Of a DNA stretch of 64,000 nucleotides, positions 44,628-54,231 are shown piece after piece (position 1 is the first letter of the stretch; the number at the start of each line of letters is the position of its first letter). The position numbers and the translations under genes were made by a program. Where the stretch lies: positions 124,001 through 188,000 of the forward strand of contig NZ_FUYM01000010.1 in the NCBI RefSeq assembly GCF_900167915.1, written 5' to 3'. This DNA comes from Rhizorhabdus histidinilytica. Its GTDB lineage: Bacteria > Pseudomonadota > Alphaproteobacteria > Sphingomonadales > Sphingomonadaceae. The notes under the pieces are model-generated. The model was not told the origin of the DNA. It searched no databases and saw only the letters and a program-made list of their open reading frames with translations.

Positions 44628-45836
44628 TCAGGCCAGAGCGGTCTTGAGCTTGTCGACCAGGTCGGTGCGCTCCCAGGGGAAATGATCGCCTTCGGCCTTG
44701 CGGCCGAAATGGCCATAGGCTGCGGTCTTGCGATAGATCGGCTTGTTGAGGCCGAGATGGGTGCGGATGCCGCGCGGCGTGAGGCCGCCCAGTTCCTTGA
44801 TGCCCTGGATCGCCGCCTCGATCCTGTCGTCGGCGACGGTGCCGGTGCCATGGGTATCGACATAGAGCGACAGCGGCTCGGACACGCCGATCGCATAGGC
44901 GAGCTGGATCGTGCAGCGGCGGGCGAGGCCGGCCGCGACGATGTTCTTCGCCAGGTAGCGGGTGACATAGGCCGCCGAACGGTCGACTTTGGTCGGGTCC
45001 TTGCCCGAGAAAGCGCCGCCGCCATGCGGCGCCGCGCCGCCATAGGTGTCGACGATGATCTTGCGTCCGGTCAGGCCGGCGTCGCCGTCGGGCCCGCCGA
45101 TCTCGAAGCTGCCGGTCGGGTTGATATGATAGACGGTCTGGTCGGAGAGGAGATGGGCCGGCAGCACGTCGGCCACCACCTTCTTCACATAGGCCTTGAG
45201 CTCGGCCTCCTTCGCGCCCTCGTCATAGCCCTTGCCGTGCTGGGTCGAGACGACGATCGCGGTGCAGGCGACCGGCTTGCCATTCTCGAAGCGCAGCGTG
45301 ACCTGGCTCTTGGTGTCGGGCTCGAGGAAGGGGGCCGCGCCCGAATGCCGGTCGGCAGCCATCGTCTCGAGAATCTTGTGGCTATAATAGAGCGTCGCCG
45401 GCATCAGGTCGGGCGTCTCGTCGCAGGCGAAGCCGAACATGATGCCCTGGTCGCCGGCACCCTCGTCCTTGTTGCCGCTCGCGTCCACGCCCTGGGCGAT
45501 GTGCGCCGACTGACCGTGCAGGTTGTTCTCGAAGCGGAAGGTCTGCCAGTGGAAGCCGTCCTGCTCATAGCCGATCGCCTTGACGGTCTCGCGCACCGTC
45601 CGCTCGATCTCCTCCTCCGCGCCCGGCGCCCAGGCGCCGTTCTCATACACGCCCTTGCAGCGGATCTCCCCCGCCAGCACGACGAGCTGGGTCGTCGTCA
45701 GCGTCTCGCACGCGATCCGCGCCTCCGGATCCTTCGACAGGAACAGGTCGACGATCGCATCGGAGATCTGGTCCGCAACCTTGTCCGGATGGCCTTCGGA
45801 CACGCTTTCCGACGTGAAGAGATAATTGCTGCGCAT
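44628..45836 (-). CDS. metK: S-adenosylmethionine synthetase
   Basis: 402 aa. [20 protein letters not shown] at the N-terminus, [14 protein letters not shown], the P-loop-like [20 protein letters not shown] and [19 protein letters not shown]. It makes SAM from methionine and ATP in the cytoplasm and supplies the two methyltransferase genes downstream as well as the C5 methyltransferase of the island. The leader region (45837-45920) carries a strong inverted repeat. Confidence 0.97.
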   Translation of the reverse strand: MRSNYLFTSESVSEGHPDKVADQISDAIVDLFLSKDPEARIACETLTTTQLVVLAGEIRCKGVYENGAWAPGAEEEIERTVRETVKAIGYEQDGFHWQTFRFENNLHGQSAHIAQGVDASGNKDEGAGDQGIMFGFACDETPDLMPATLYYSHKILETMAADRHSGAAPFLEPDTKSQVTLRFENGKPVACTAIVVSTQHGKGYDEGAKEAELKAYVKKVVADVLPAHLLSDQTVYHINPTGSFEIGGPDGDAGLTGRKIIVDTYGGAAPHGGGAFSGKDPTKVDRSAAYVTRYLAKNIVAAGLARRCTIQLAYAIGVSEPLSLYVDTHGTGTVADDRIEAAIQGIKELGGLTPRGIRTHLGLNKPIYRKTAAYGHFGRKAEGDHFPWERTDLVDKLKTALA

Positions 45837-45885
45837 GGGTATCGGTGAGCCTTCTTGAATGACCGCCGCCTGTTAGCCAACAAAC

Positions 45886-45919
45886 GGACATAAGGATATA
45901 AAGACTTCGTTATATGTCC
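45886..45919. promoter_or_regulatory. Inverted repeat in the metK leader (candidate operator)
   Basis: The outer arms GGACATA (45886-45892) and TATGTCC (45913-45919) are perfect inverted repeats; the inner ATATAA / TTATAT pair (45896-45901 and 45910-45915) adds to it. It lies 50-83 nt before the metK start. It may be an operator for a SAM/SAH-responsive regulator (such as the ArsR-type SahR family) or an RNA hairpin; the choice cannot be made here. Confidence 0.45.
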
Positions 45920-45920
45920 C

Positions 45921-47573
45921 TTAGCGGCGCTTGAAGGCGATGGCAATTCCGCCCGCGATCAGCAGCGCCGCGAACAGCAGCGGCAGCAGGTTGCCGAAGC
46001 GTGCGAACGGCGTCGCCGGGCGCGGCGGCGGCAGCGTCGCGTCGATCGCGCCGGCCGTGTGCCAGGCGAGGCTGTGGAGCAGCCGCCCGTCGGCATCGAC
46101 CACCGCCGAGATGCCGGTCGGCGTCGATCGGATCACCGGAAGCCCCTCCTCCACCGCGCGCAGCCGCGCCTGGGCGAGGTGCTGCGGCGGGCCCCAGCGG
46201 CCGAACCAGGCGTCGTTGGAGGGGTTGAACAGGAAGTCGGGACGGTTGGCGGCATCGACGACCTGGCCCGAGAAGATGATCTCGTAGCAGATCTGGATGC
46301 CGGCCTTGCCGAAGCCCGGGACGGCGATCGTCGCCGGGCCGGGCCCCGACCAGAAATCGACGTCGCCGGGCACCAGCCGCGACAGGCCGATCGCCGACAG
46401 GATCGTGCGCGCCGGCAGATATTCGCCATAGGGAACGAGGTGCGCCTTGTCGTAGCGGCCGAGAATGTCGCCCCGCGCATCGAGCGCGAACAGGCTGTTG
46501 TGCGCGCCGACCAACTCGCCCGCCTTGTCGAAGAGCAGCGCGTCGCCGCCTAGCAGGACCTTGTCCTTCGGCCCCAGCAGGCCGGCGATCCGCGATCGCG
46601 CCGGAGGATCGAGCTCGAGGAAGTCGGCGGTCGCCGCCTCGGGCCAGAGGATCAGCCGCGGCTGCGGTCCGGGCTTGCCGCTCAGCTCGCTCAACCGGCG
46701 GAAATTGGCGAGCTGGAGCTTGGGGTCCCACTTCTCGTTCTGGTTGATGTTAGGCTGGACGACCACGATGCGCGGCCCGGCGCGCGGCGGCAGCGGGCGC
46801 AGCAACCAGGCCGACAGGATCTGCGCGAGCATGGCGACAAGGAGCGCCCAGCCGACCCGCTGCCAGCGCCGGCGCTTGGTGCCCGGCAGGAAAGCGAACA
46901 GCCAGATGCCCGACAGCAGCACGATCCAACCCGACAAGCCGTAGGTGCCGACCAGCCGGGTGAGGCCGATCCAGGCCGGCTCGGCGCTGGTCGGCGCGAC
47001 CATCACGGCGCCGAGCGGGTTCCACGCGAAACCGGTGAAGGCGATGCTGCGCAGATATTCGGCGACGATCCAGCAGCCGGCGAATAGCGGGACGAAGGCG
47101 AAGGGGCTGGGCGCCGCGACCGGCGGTGCCGCCGCCTGGGGCTCCATCCCTGCGGGGATCAGCCCCTTGAGCTTGCTGAGCCGTTGGTCGCGCTCGATCC
47201 GGCTGCGCCGCGCCTCCGCCAGCCCCGGCAACCGGTTGAGCGCCCAGGCGCCGAGCCCGGCGAGCATCGGGAACAGCGCGAGGTAGAGCGCAAGCAGGAA
47301 CACGGCGATGCCGCCCAGCCAGTGCGGCATCGCGTCCTGGAAGGTGAAGGCGGTGGCGATCCAGTTGTTCCCGAAGGTGAAGTGGCCGACGCCGAAGCAC
47401 CAGCCACGCCACGCCGCGTCTCGCGCGCGTGTTGCGGCGAGCAACAGCCCCATCAGCCCCGCCATGCACAGCAGCGTGACGAACCACCAGTTGAGCGGCG
47501 CGAAACCAAGCGCCGAGACGAGTCCCAGGCCGAATGCGATCGCCGGGTATTTGAACGGGATAAGTCTGCGCAT
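45921..47573 (-). CDS. lnt: Apolipoprotein N-acyltransferase
   Basis: About 550 aa. N-terminal half with six or so hydrophobic segments (VTLLCMAGLMGLLLAATRAR, GGIAVFLLALYLALFPMLAG, GWIVLLSGIWLFAFLPG); C-terminal nitrilase-like domain with the catalytic triad: Glu in LILWPEAATADF, Lys in LGPKDKVLLGGDAL and Cys in AGIQICYEIIFSG; a final membrane anchor. It adds the third acyl chain to lipoproteins in the inner membrane. ATG 47573 (MRRLIPFKYPA) is preferred; frames open further upstream look non-coding. metK follows after 84 nt. Confidence 0.93.
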   Translation of the reverse strand: MRRLIPFKYPAIAFGLGLVSALGFAPLNWWFVTLLCMAGLMGLLLAATRARDAAWRGWCFGVGHFTFGNNWIATAFTFQDAMPHWLGGIAVFLLALYLALFPMLAGLGAWALNRLPGLAEARRSRIERDQRLSKLKGLIPAGMEPQAAAPPVAAPSPFAFVPLFAGCWIVAEYLRSIAFTGFAWNPLGAVMVAPTSAEPAWIGLTRLVGTYGLSGWIVLLSGIWLFAFLPGTKRRRWQRVGWALLVAMLAQILSAWLLRPLPPRAGPRIVVVQPNINQNEKWDPKLQLANFRRLSELSGKPGPQPRLILWPEAATADFLELDPPARSRIAGLLGPKDKVLLGGDALLFDKAGELVGAHNSLFALDARGDILGRYDKAHLVPYGEYLPARTILSAIGLSRLVPGDVDFWSGPGPATIAVPGFGKAGIQICYEIIFSGQVVDAANRPDFLFNPSNDAWFGRWGPPQHLAQARLRAVEEGLPVIRSTPTGISAVVDADGRLLHSLAWHTAGAIDATLPPPRPATPFARFGNLLPLLFAALLIAGGIAIAFKRR

Positions 47574-47639
47574 CACCCAGCTTGAACCATAGGGACGGTC
47601 CCCCATATCGCGACCGCCGCACCGCCGGGAAGAGGCGCG

Positions 47640-47655
47640 TTCGCCGATCGGCGAA
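47640..47655. promoter_or_regulatory. Perfect 16-bp palindrome near the lnt/groES divergent region
   Basis: TTCGCCGATCGGCGAA followed by a run of A. It lies between the divergent lnt and groES starts, 21 nt before the groES -35 element. It may be an operator or a hairpin. Confidence 0.3.
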
Positions 47656-47675
47656 AAAATGCCTGAGGGGCCCGC

Positions 47676-47704
47676 TTGACAGCCCATGGGGCGCTGCACA
47701 TATG
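47676..47704 (+). promoter_or_regulatory. groES-groEL promoter
   Basis: TTGACA (47676-47681), a 17-nt spacer and CATATG (47699-47704): a good housekeeping promoter. The CIRCE operator begins 4 nt downstream, over the likely transcription start. Confidence 0.7.
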
Positions 47705-47708
47705 CCTG

Positions 47709-47735
47709 CTGGCACTCGCCTTCAGTGAGTGCTAA
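47709..47735. promoter_or_regulatory. CIRCE operator (HrcA binding site)
   Basis: CTGGCACTC, 9-nt spacer, GAGTGCTAA: the consensus TTAGCACTC-N9-GAGTGCTAA with two changes in the left arm. It is expected to bind HrcA and repress groESL until heat shock. Confidence 0.92.
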
Positions 47736-47808
47736 AAGTTTCCAACCTGAGGGATTCGGCGGGCCGGCCCGGCCCTTGCCGAAAGATTGCTAGGAAAGGG
47801 TGAAGCGC

Positions 47809-48096
47809 ATGAGTTTCCGTCCGCTGCACGATCGCGTGCTCGTCCGCCGCGTCGAGGCCGAGGAGAAGACCGCCGGTGGGATCATCATCCCCGACAGCGC
47901 CAAGGAAAAGCCGCAGGAAGGCGAAGTCGTCGCCGTCGGTGGCGGCGCCAAGGCCGAGGACGGCAAGGTCACGCCGCTCGACGTCAAGGCCGGCGACAAG
48001 ATCCTGTTCGGCAAATGGTCGGGCACCGAGGTCAAGATCAACGGTGAAGACCTGCTGATCATGAAGGAATCCGACATCCTGGGCATTGTTGGCTGA
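47809..48096 (+). CDS. groES: Co-chaperonin GroES
   Basis: 95 aa. [40 protein letters not shown], mobile-loop region and [20 protein letters not shown]; full length for the family. ATG 47809 is the usual N-terminus; an upstream GTG would add three residues. Heptameric lid for GroEL. First gene of the CIRCE-controlled operon; groEL begins 92 nt downstream. Confidence 0.97.
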   Translation: MSFRPLHDRVLVRRVEAEEKTAGGIIIPDSAKEKPQEGEVVAVGGGAKAEDGKVTPLDVKAGDKILFGKWSGTEVKINGEDLLIMKESDILGIVG

Positions 48097-48140
48097 CACC
48101 AACGGCTCGGATCATCGACCAAGCCACCAAGCATGTTCCG

Positions 48141-48160
48141 ATCCCGGCGACCGCCGGGAT
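48141..48160. repeat. Hairpin between groES and groEL
   Basis: ATCCCGGC-GACC-GCCGGGAT, a perfect 8-bp stem with a 4-nt loop. It may stabilise or process the groESL mRNA; similar GC-rich hairpins are common intergenic repeats in related genomes. Confidence 0.6.
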
Positions 48161-48170
48161 AACGCGATAG

Positions 48171-49838
<1,668 letters not shown>

Positions 49839-49888
49839 GCGAGCGATCGCAGAAGTCCGGTCGACCATCCGGTCATCGGAAATGGGAA

Positions 49889-49917
49889 GGGCCCGGGGAG
49901 CGATCCCCGGGCCCTTT
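49889..49917 (+). terminator. Intrinsic terminator of groESL
   Basis: GGGCCCGGGGA, loop GCGA, TCCCCGGGCCC, then TTTCGCTTT: an 11-bp perfect stem with a T-rich tail. It may also serve the convergent cyclophilin gene. Confidence 0.88.
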
Positions 49918-49927
49918 CGCTTTGCGC

Positions 49928-50833
49928 CTACCCCTTGGCGCGCACCGGCGGCAGCGCGTTGCAGATGTCGATTGCTCCGGCGGGGCGGATGAAGAAGTCG
50001 TCCTTGCGATTGGCGCGCGCGGTCAGCCAGTCGGCGAAACTCTGCGAATCGGCGCGCATCAGTTCGAACGCCGGGCGTTCGGCAGCGGGCATATCCGATG
50101 CGAGGCGCGCGGCGACGATCGCCGGGCGCGGCGTTCCCTCCCGGTAGAAGCCGAGCGCCTCGGTGCCGCGCGGCAGCGCGCTCAGAGCCTCCATCCCCGA
50201 CAGCACCCGCCCGACCAGCGCGATGTTGCGATCGAGATGGCGCGGGCCATGGCCGATCACCGCGTAAAGCTCCGCTCCGGTGCCGGTATCGGGGGCGAGG
50301 TTGCGCCCCGCCCCGACCATGCCATAGCAGTGCGGCAGCCAGGCGAACGTCCCGTCGCTCGCCACCGGCCAGCCGCCGGCATGCCCCACCCGTTCGGCAT
50401 AGGCGTCGCGATAGGGCATTGTCCGGAAGCCGAGCCCTTTCAGGTCGCGCGCATATTCGGCGGGCGGGCTGGCGACGATGCCGTCGGGCAGCGGCTTCTT
50501 CTCGGTCGCGTCGCCCCATTGGACGACATAATTGTCCTGCACGCGGTTGACGGTGATGCCGGCGAACCAGCCGCTGCGCACCAGCCGCCGGATATTGGCG
50601 ACATGGACCGGCGCGAAGCCGGGCGCGAGCGCGATGACGACGCGCTGGCCGCCCTCGAGATCGACGACGAGCAGATCTTCGGGCGGGACCGCCACCCAGG
50701 CGTCGGCGGGCGCCGCCGCGACGATGTCGGTCGAGGAGAGCGGCCGGGCCGGCGGGCTCGATGCGCCGAGCGGCGCCCCGGCGAACAGCAGGGCGGCGAG
50801 CGGCGGGAGGGCGAAGCGGAGAGGGTTGTCCAT
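49928..50833 (-). CDS. Cyclophilin-type peptidyl-prolyl isomerase, exported
   Basis: 301 aa. Signal peptide MDNPLRFALPPLAALLFAGAPLGA; the cyclophilin domain includes VVIALAPGFAPVHVANIRRL, FAGITVNRVQDNYVVQWGD and CYGMVGAGRNLAPDTGTGAE, YAVIGHGPRHLDRNIALVGR. It probably assists folding of periplasmic or outer-membrane proteins. ATG 50833 is preferred because it gives a compact signal peptide; the frame is open 45 nt further. Convergent with groEL. Confidence 0.85.
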   Translation of the reverse strand: MDNPLRFALPPLAALLFAGAPLGASSPPARPLSSTDIVAAAPADAWVAVPPEDLLVVDLEGGQRVVIALAPGFAPVHVANIRRLVRSGWFAGITVNRVQDNYVVQWGDATEKKPLPDGIVASPPAEYARDLKGLGFRTMPYRDAYAERVGHAGGWPVASDGTFAWLPHCYGMVGAGRNLAPDTGTGAELYAVIGHGPRHLDRNIALVGRVLSGMEALSALPRGTEALGFYREGTPRPAIVAARLASDMPAAERPAFELMRADSQSFADWLTARANRKDDFFIRPAGAIDICNALPPVRAKG

Positions 50834-50908
50834 GCACGCATGATACATGCTCCCGCGCCTTGCGGAACCCGTCGCCACCCGCTAGGGAACCGGCCTTCCA
50901 GCGCATGC

Positions 50909-50999
50909 GGAGCGGTGGCCGAGTGGTCGAAGGCGCTCGCCTGGAAAGTGAGTATACGGCAAAACCGTATCGAGGGTTCGAATCCCTCCCGCTCCGCCA
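50909..50999 (+). tRNA. tRNA-Ser (anticodon GGA)
   Basis: Acceptor arms GGAGCGG and CCGCTCC pair fully, followed by discriminator G and an encoded CCA. The D-arm region GGCCGAGTGGTCGAAGGC, anticodon loop CTGGAAA (anticodon GGA), a long variable arm around TACGGCAAAACCGTA, and TTCGAATC in the T-arm are those of a class II serine tRNA. An integrase relic lies directly downstream. Confidence 0.97.
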
Positions 51000-51055
51000 C
51001 GGACCATTCCACAGGGGTCCGCAAACCACCACTGGTTTCGACTTTTCTCTCCTGA

Positions 51056-51163
51056 TTGTTCGCCCATGTGCTTGGGGACAAGGTGGAGAGCGCCTGCGAC
51101 CACGCGGCCTATGTGTCGCGCCGAAGAGAACGCGCGAAGGTCTGGGCCGATAGCTCAGCCTGA
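51056..51163 (+). pseudogene. Tyrosine integrase C-terminal relic next to tRNA-Ser
   Basis: After an in-frame TGA, 35 codons read FAHVLGDKVESACDHAAYVS and RRRERAKVWADSSA, ending at TGA 51163. This resembles the C-terminus of P4-type integrases (LAHVVGDK-x-x-x-AY...RR...WA). It lies 57 nt past a tRNA gene, the classic integration site, so it is read as what remains of an integrase that inserted here. Frame upstream is closed by the stop codon. Confidence 0.55.
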
Positions 51164-51257
51164 TCCTTTGTTCTGGTCGATCGGCCGGTGAAGGAAATCG
51201 GTCTGCGCTCGCGACGAAGACCGCCGTCGCGCACCGAGCCAGGCTTGCGTTCCCGGT

Positions 51258-51824
51258 TCAGCCGCCTTGGAACCGCACGAACCCCTTGCGGACCAAGCCG
51301 GTGCGGTGTCGTCGCATACGCGCCGTCCAGGGCGTATTGGCGGCCTCCTTCCAGGTTTCGCCCGCAACGACCGCCAATTCGCTGAGATGATAGCTTGCGA
51401 GATAGCGCGGCGAATCCGTTTCGCTGCGGAACCGCCGCGCCATCATCACCCCGTCGACCGCCGCCATGCGCGGCAGATGTTCGGTGTCGTACCAATCGTT
51501 GAACTCATCCTCATGCGCAGCATCGATGTCCATGAGGTTGAGCAGCAGACCGCCCGCCCCCGTGGGAGCGACCGCCCCACCCGGCCCGATCTCCACGCCC
51601 GTCCATAGCCAGCCGGAGCCGTCGTCCGGCAACCGCAGCGGCGAAACGGCATCGCAGAGCAGCAGGCGCCCCGCAGAGGTGGAGACGGGATTGGTCAGAT
51701 CCTTCTCGATCCACCCCACCGCGCTCAACAGGGCTGCGTCGTCGGGAGGGGCCGGCGGCCCCCGCCTCTCCTCCTCCGCCATCCGCAGCGTGAAGGCGAG
51801 CCATCGGAGGCCTGCCTCCTTCAT
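51258..51824 (-). CDS. DUF4286-like dimeric alpha/beta-barrel protein
   Basis: 188 aa. Two ferredoxin-like halves; the second has the typical LLLNLMDIDAAHEDEFNDWY and DTEHLPRMAAVDGVMMARRF pattern of DUF4286/EthD-like small barrel proteins. Role unknown; such genes are frequent in aromatic and terpenoid degradation clusters. ATG 51824 overlaps the stop codon of the hydratase gene (ATGA), so it is translated with the Lig-type genes. Last gene of the five-gene minus-strand operon beginning at 55569. Confidence 0.7.
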   Translation of the reverse strand: MKEAGLRWLAFTLRMAEEERRGPPAPPDDAALLSAVGWIEKDLTNPVSTSAGRLLLCDAVSPLRLPDDGSGWLWTGVEIGPGGAVAPTGAGGLLLNLMDIDAAHEDEFNDWYDTEHLPRMAAVDGVMMARRFRSETDSPRYLASYHLSELAVVAGETWKEAANTPWTARMRRHRTGLVRKGFVRFQGG

Positions 51825-52807
51825 GCGGGGAAAGCGCGGGTATAGAGCTTGCGGCAATTGCCTTCGTAAATCTTGGCGCGATCCTCGTCGTTCAGCCATT
51901 CGATGCCGTCGATGACCCGCTTGAGGTCGTCGAGTTCGTGCCCCCACTCCGGATTGAATACGGACGCGGTGCCGGGCCGCTCGGTGCCGAACAGGCAGTT
52001 CTCGGGGCCACAGATCCGGAACAGCAGCTCGAGCCCTTCGACCGAATAGACACAGGTGTCGAAATAGAGCTGCTTCAGCTTCGCGTCGAAATCCTGGTTG
52101 CGTCGGATATGGCCCGCCCGGAAACGACCGATCTGGTAGGGGATCGCGCCGCCGCCGTGCGAGATGATCATCTTCAGCTTGGGAAAGTCCTGGAACACGC
52201 GGGAGCTCAACAGCGACATGATCGCGATGCTGCCCTCGTTGATGAATTTCAACGTATAGGATTCACGCGGATGACAGCAGCCGGCCGAATGGACCAGCAC
52301 CGGAATGTCGAGTTCGCAGATCTTCTCGTAGAGCGGATACCAGAATTCGTCGCCCAGCCCCGGCGGCGGCGGGCCGTCGCCTTCCATCGGATCGGGGTTG
52401 AGAAGACAGCCGACGAAGCCGAGTTCGGTAACTGCGCGCTCGAGCTCCTCGATGCAGGCGGCGGGGCTGCTGTCGCGGAACTGCGGCAGTCCGGCGATCC
52501 CGCGGAAACGGTCGGGCGCCGTGCGGACATGGGCATGGATGAGGTCGTTGTTGTAGCGAGCCCAGGTGAGCGGCACGCTCGCCGGGGCGAGCGAGTGCAT
52601 CTGCAGATAGGGACGCGGCGACAGGAACTGCATGTCGGTGCCCACCTCATCCATCTGCTTCAGCAGGCCCCGTACCGTCTTATGGATCACCTCATCGGGG
52701 GGAAGCTTCGCCAGCGACCTGGGATTGTTCCGGCTGCCCGTGAGGGTCGCCATGTGCCGGTAGGAGATATCGTCGAGGACGACATGGGCGTGGGAATCGA
52801 TGATCAT
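51821..52807 (-). CDS. Amidohydrolase, 4-oxalomesaconate hydratase (LigJ)-like
   Basis: 328 aa. IIDSHAHVV at the start (metal-binding His pair), GTDMQFLSPRPYL, ARYNNDLIHAHVRTAPDRFR, ELERAVTELGFVGCLLNPDP, DEFWYPLYEKICELDIPVLV (then HSAGC) and MIISHGGGAIPYQIGRFR. The whole layout is that of LigJ, which hydrates 4-oxalomesaconate in the protocatechuate 4,5-cleavage and gallate pathways; other amidohydrolases of the ACMSD type cannot be excluded. ATG 52807 with GGAGG upstream; overlaps RidA by 4 nt (ATGA). Confidence 0.82.
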   Translation of the reverse strand: MIIDSHAHVVLDDISYRHMATLTGSRNNPRSLAKLPPDEVIHKTVRGLLKQMDEVGTDMQFLSPRPYLQMHSLAPASVPLTWARYNNDLIHAHVRTAPDRFRGIAGLPQFRDSSPAACIEELERAVTELGFVGCLLNPDPMEGDGPPPPGLGDEFWYPLYEKICELDIPVLVHSAGCCHPRESYTLKFINEGSIAIMSLLSSRVFQDFPKLKMIISHGGGAIPYQIGRFRAGHIRRNQDFDAKLKQLYFDTCVYSVEGLELLFRICGPENCLFGTERPGTASVFNPEWGHELDDLKRVIDGIEWLNDEDRAKIYEGNCRKLYTRAFPA

Positions 52808-53193
52808 GATGCCTCCTTGGCGACGGCGAGCACTTCGAGCTGGACGAGGACGGCGCCGCGCAGGTCCATCACCTGCACGTGACGGGCGGGCCGTCGGGCC
52901 GGATCGGGATAATGGGCGAGCCAGACCGGGTTGATCGCGTTCCGGTCCTCCTCGCGCTTGACGTAGATGGTGAAGCGGACGACGTCGCCGAGGTCCATGT
53001 CCGCTTCGGCGAGGACGAGGCCGAGATTGCGGAAGCAGTTCGCCACCTGTCCTGCGGCATCCTCCGGCATCCTGCCGGTATCGGCATCGCGGCCCATGAT
53101 GCCCGAGGTCGCCAGGATCGGCCCGACGCGGCACGCGAGCGGGATCGGCGCGCTATGACCGATCTTGTCGACATGGATGCTCTTCTGACGCAA
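52804..53193 (-). CDS. RidA family protein (enamine/imine deaminase-like)
   Basis: 129 aa. ACRVGPILATSGIMGRDADT, QVANCFRNLGLVLAEADMDL, DVVRFTIYVKREEDRNAIN and the terminal LVQLEVLAVAKEAS match YjgF/RidA. TTG 53193 is chosen since GAGGGAGGG lies 4-10 nt upstream; no ATG is in frame near it. It may quench reactive enamine or keto-enol products made by the neighbouring ring-cleavage enzymes, or tautomerise them (inference). Coupled to the hydratase gene by ATGA. Confidence 0.83.
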   Translation of the reverse strand: MRQKSIHVDKIGHSAPIPLACRVGPILATSGIMGRDADTGRMPEDAAGQVANCFRNLGLVLAEADMDLGDVVRFTIYVKREEDRNAINPVWLAHYPDPARRPARHVQVMDLRGAVLVQLEVLAVAKEAS

Positions 53194-53204
53194 GACGCCC
53201 TCCC

Positions 53205-54191
53205 TCAATGCCACTCGGCGAAGGCGACGCCGGTCCCGGTGCCTGCCGCGGTACGGTAGCAGGGCAGATATTCGTGCCACTGCATCTGCAGATGCTCGAC
53301 CGCACCCGCAGCGCAGATCCAGTTGCGGATTTCCGAGCTTCCCGAATTGATTCTCGTGCGGTCGATCCCGCACAAGGCGTCGGGGTCCTTCCGGCGCATC
53401 GCCTCGATCAGGCCCCGGTCGAGATCCTCGTCGACGACGAAATGGCTGAGCCCGCCCGACGCGATGATGCCGACCCGCTTGTCCTCCGGATAGCTCTCCA
53501 CCGCCGTACGGATCGCCCTGCCCAGCGCATAGCAGCGGCGCGGCGTCGGCTGGTTGGGCGGATAATAGGTGTTCAGCGCGACCGGCACGATCGGGATGTC
53601 GGCCCCCGAGACCTGCTTGTGGATGAAGCCGAAGGCATGCCCCTCGCCTTCGCCATCGGGCAGGCGATCCGATGTCGAGATGTCGAATTCCTGTTCGACC
53701 AGGGCGGCAATCAGATGGCGGGCGAGCCCCGCGTCGACGGGATAGTCGCGCATCCCCTCGGCCTCATAATAGCCGCCGCGGGCGCGCTGGAACCAGGCCA
53801 CCCTGTTCGGCTTGACGAGGTGCCGCGGCACATTACGGATCGTGCTGCCGTAGTAGACGAGGATGCTGGGCAGATTGTCCTCATGATAGAGTTCCTTCTG
53901 GTCGTCGCCGACGACGATCAGCGCATCGAGCTGCGCATCCCTGATCGCCGCGCGGACGCGATCGAGCCCAGCCTGCGAGGCGACGAACCGCCGGTCGAGA
54001 GCATCCGGGGCGATCAGCTCCGCGACGCCGGCCGGGGCCGAACGGAGCAGTTCGTCGAAGGTTGCCGGTCTGCCGCTCGTGTCGAGGAAACTGCCCATTG
54101 CGTCGCGCTCGACGAACTTGCCCCAGTCCTCGATCTCCATGTTGAGCATGGGCGTGTGCGAAACGCCGAAGCCGTGCGTCAGTCGTGCCAT
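53205..54191 (-). CDS. Class III extradiol dioxygenase, LigB-like
   Basis: 328 aa. GFGVSHTPML places His12 as in LigB; DALIVVGDDQKELYHEDNLP holds the second metal His (residue 103); GHAFGFIHKQVSGADIPIVP carries the region of the catalytic His; GIIASGGLSHFVVDED the conserved S-H. No LigA-like small subunit is encoded nearby, so it may act alone as gallate dioxygenases do, though it is shorter than DesB. It cleaves a catechol-type ring next to a hydroxyl with Fe(II) and O2. The RidA gene starts 11 nt downstream. Confidence 0.83.
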   Translation of the reverse strand: MARLTHGFGVSHTPMLNMEIEDWGKFVERDAMGSFLDTSGRPATFDELLRSAPAGVAELIAPDALDRRFVASQAGLDRVRAAIRDAQLDALIVVGDDQKELYHEDNLPSILVYYGSTIRNVPRHLVKPNRVAWFQRARGGYYEAEGMRDYPVDAGLARHLIAALVEQEFDISTSDRLPDGEGEGHAFGFIHKQVSGADIPIVPVALNTYYPPNQPTPRRCYALGRAIRTAVESYPEDKRVGIIASGGLSHFVVDEDLDRGLIEAMRRKDPDALCGIDRTRINSGSSEIRNWICAAGAVEHLQMQWHEYLPCYRTAAGTGTGVAFAEWH

Positions 54192-54231
54192 CCGAGATCC
54201 TCATCCTGTCGCCGCGAGGCGAGTGCGCCCT

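Noticed and set aside
43925..45043. A longer version of the small methyltransferase reaching into metK
   Set aside because: The upstream part is antisense-like low-complexity sequence in the metK region; ATG 44494 has a good ribosome site and the family N-terminus.
50909..50999. tRNA-Ser as the attachment site of the 21-43 kb island
   Set aside because: The intact integrase is adjacent to trmB, 7.8 kb away from the tRNA, with core genes in between. No copy of the tRNA 3' end was seen at either island boundary.
51821..53134. A fused RidA-amidohydrolase reading
   Set aside because: The long frame passes through ridA in the wrong phase. A GGAGG and ATG at 52807 and the LigJ-like N-terminus IIDSHAHVV show where the hydratase begins.
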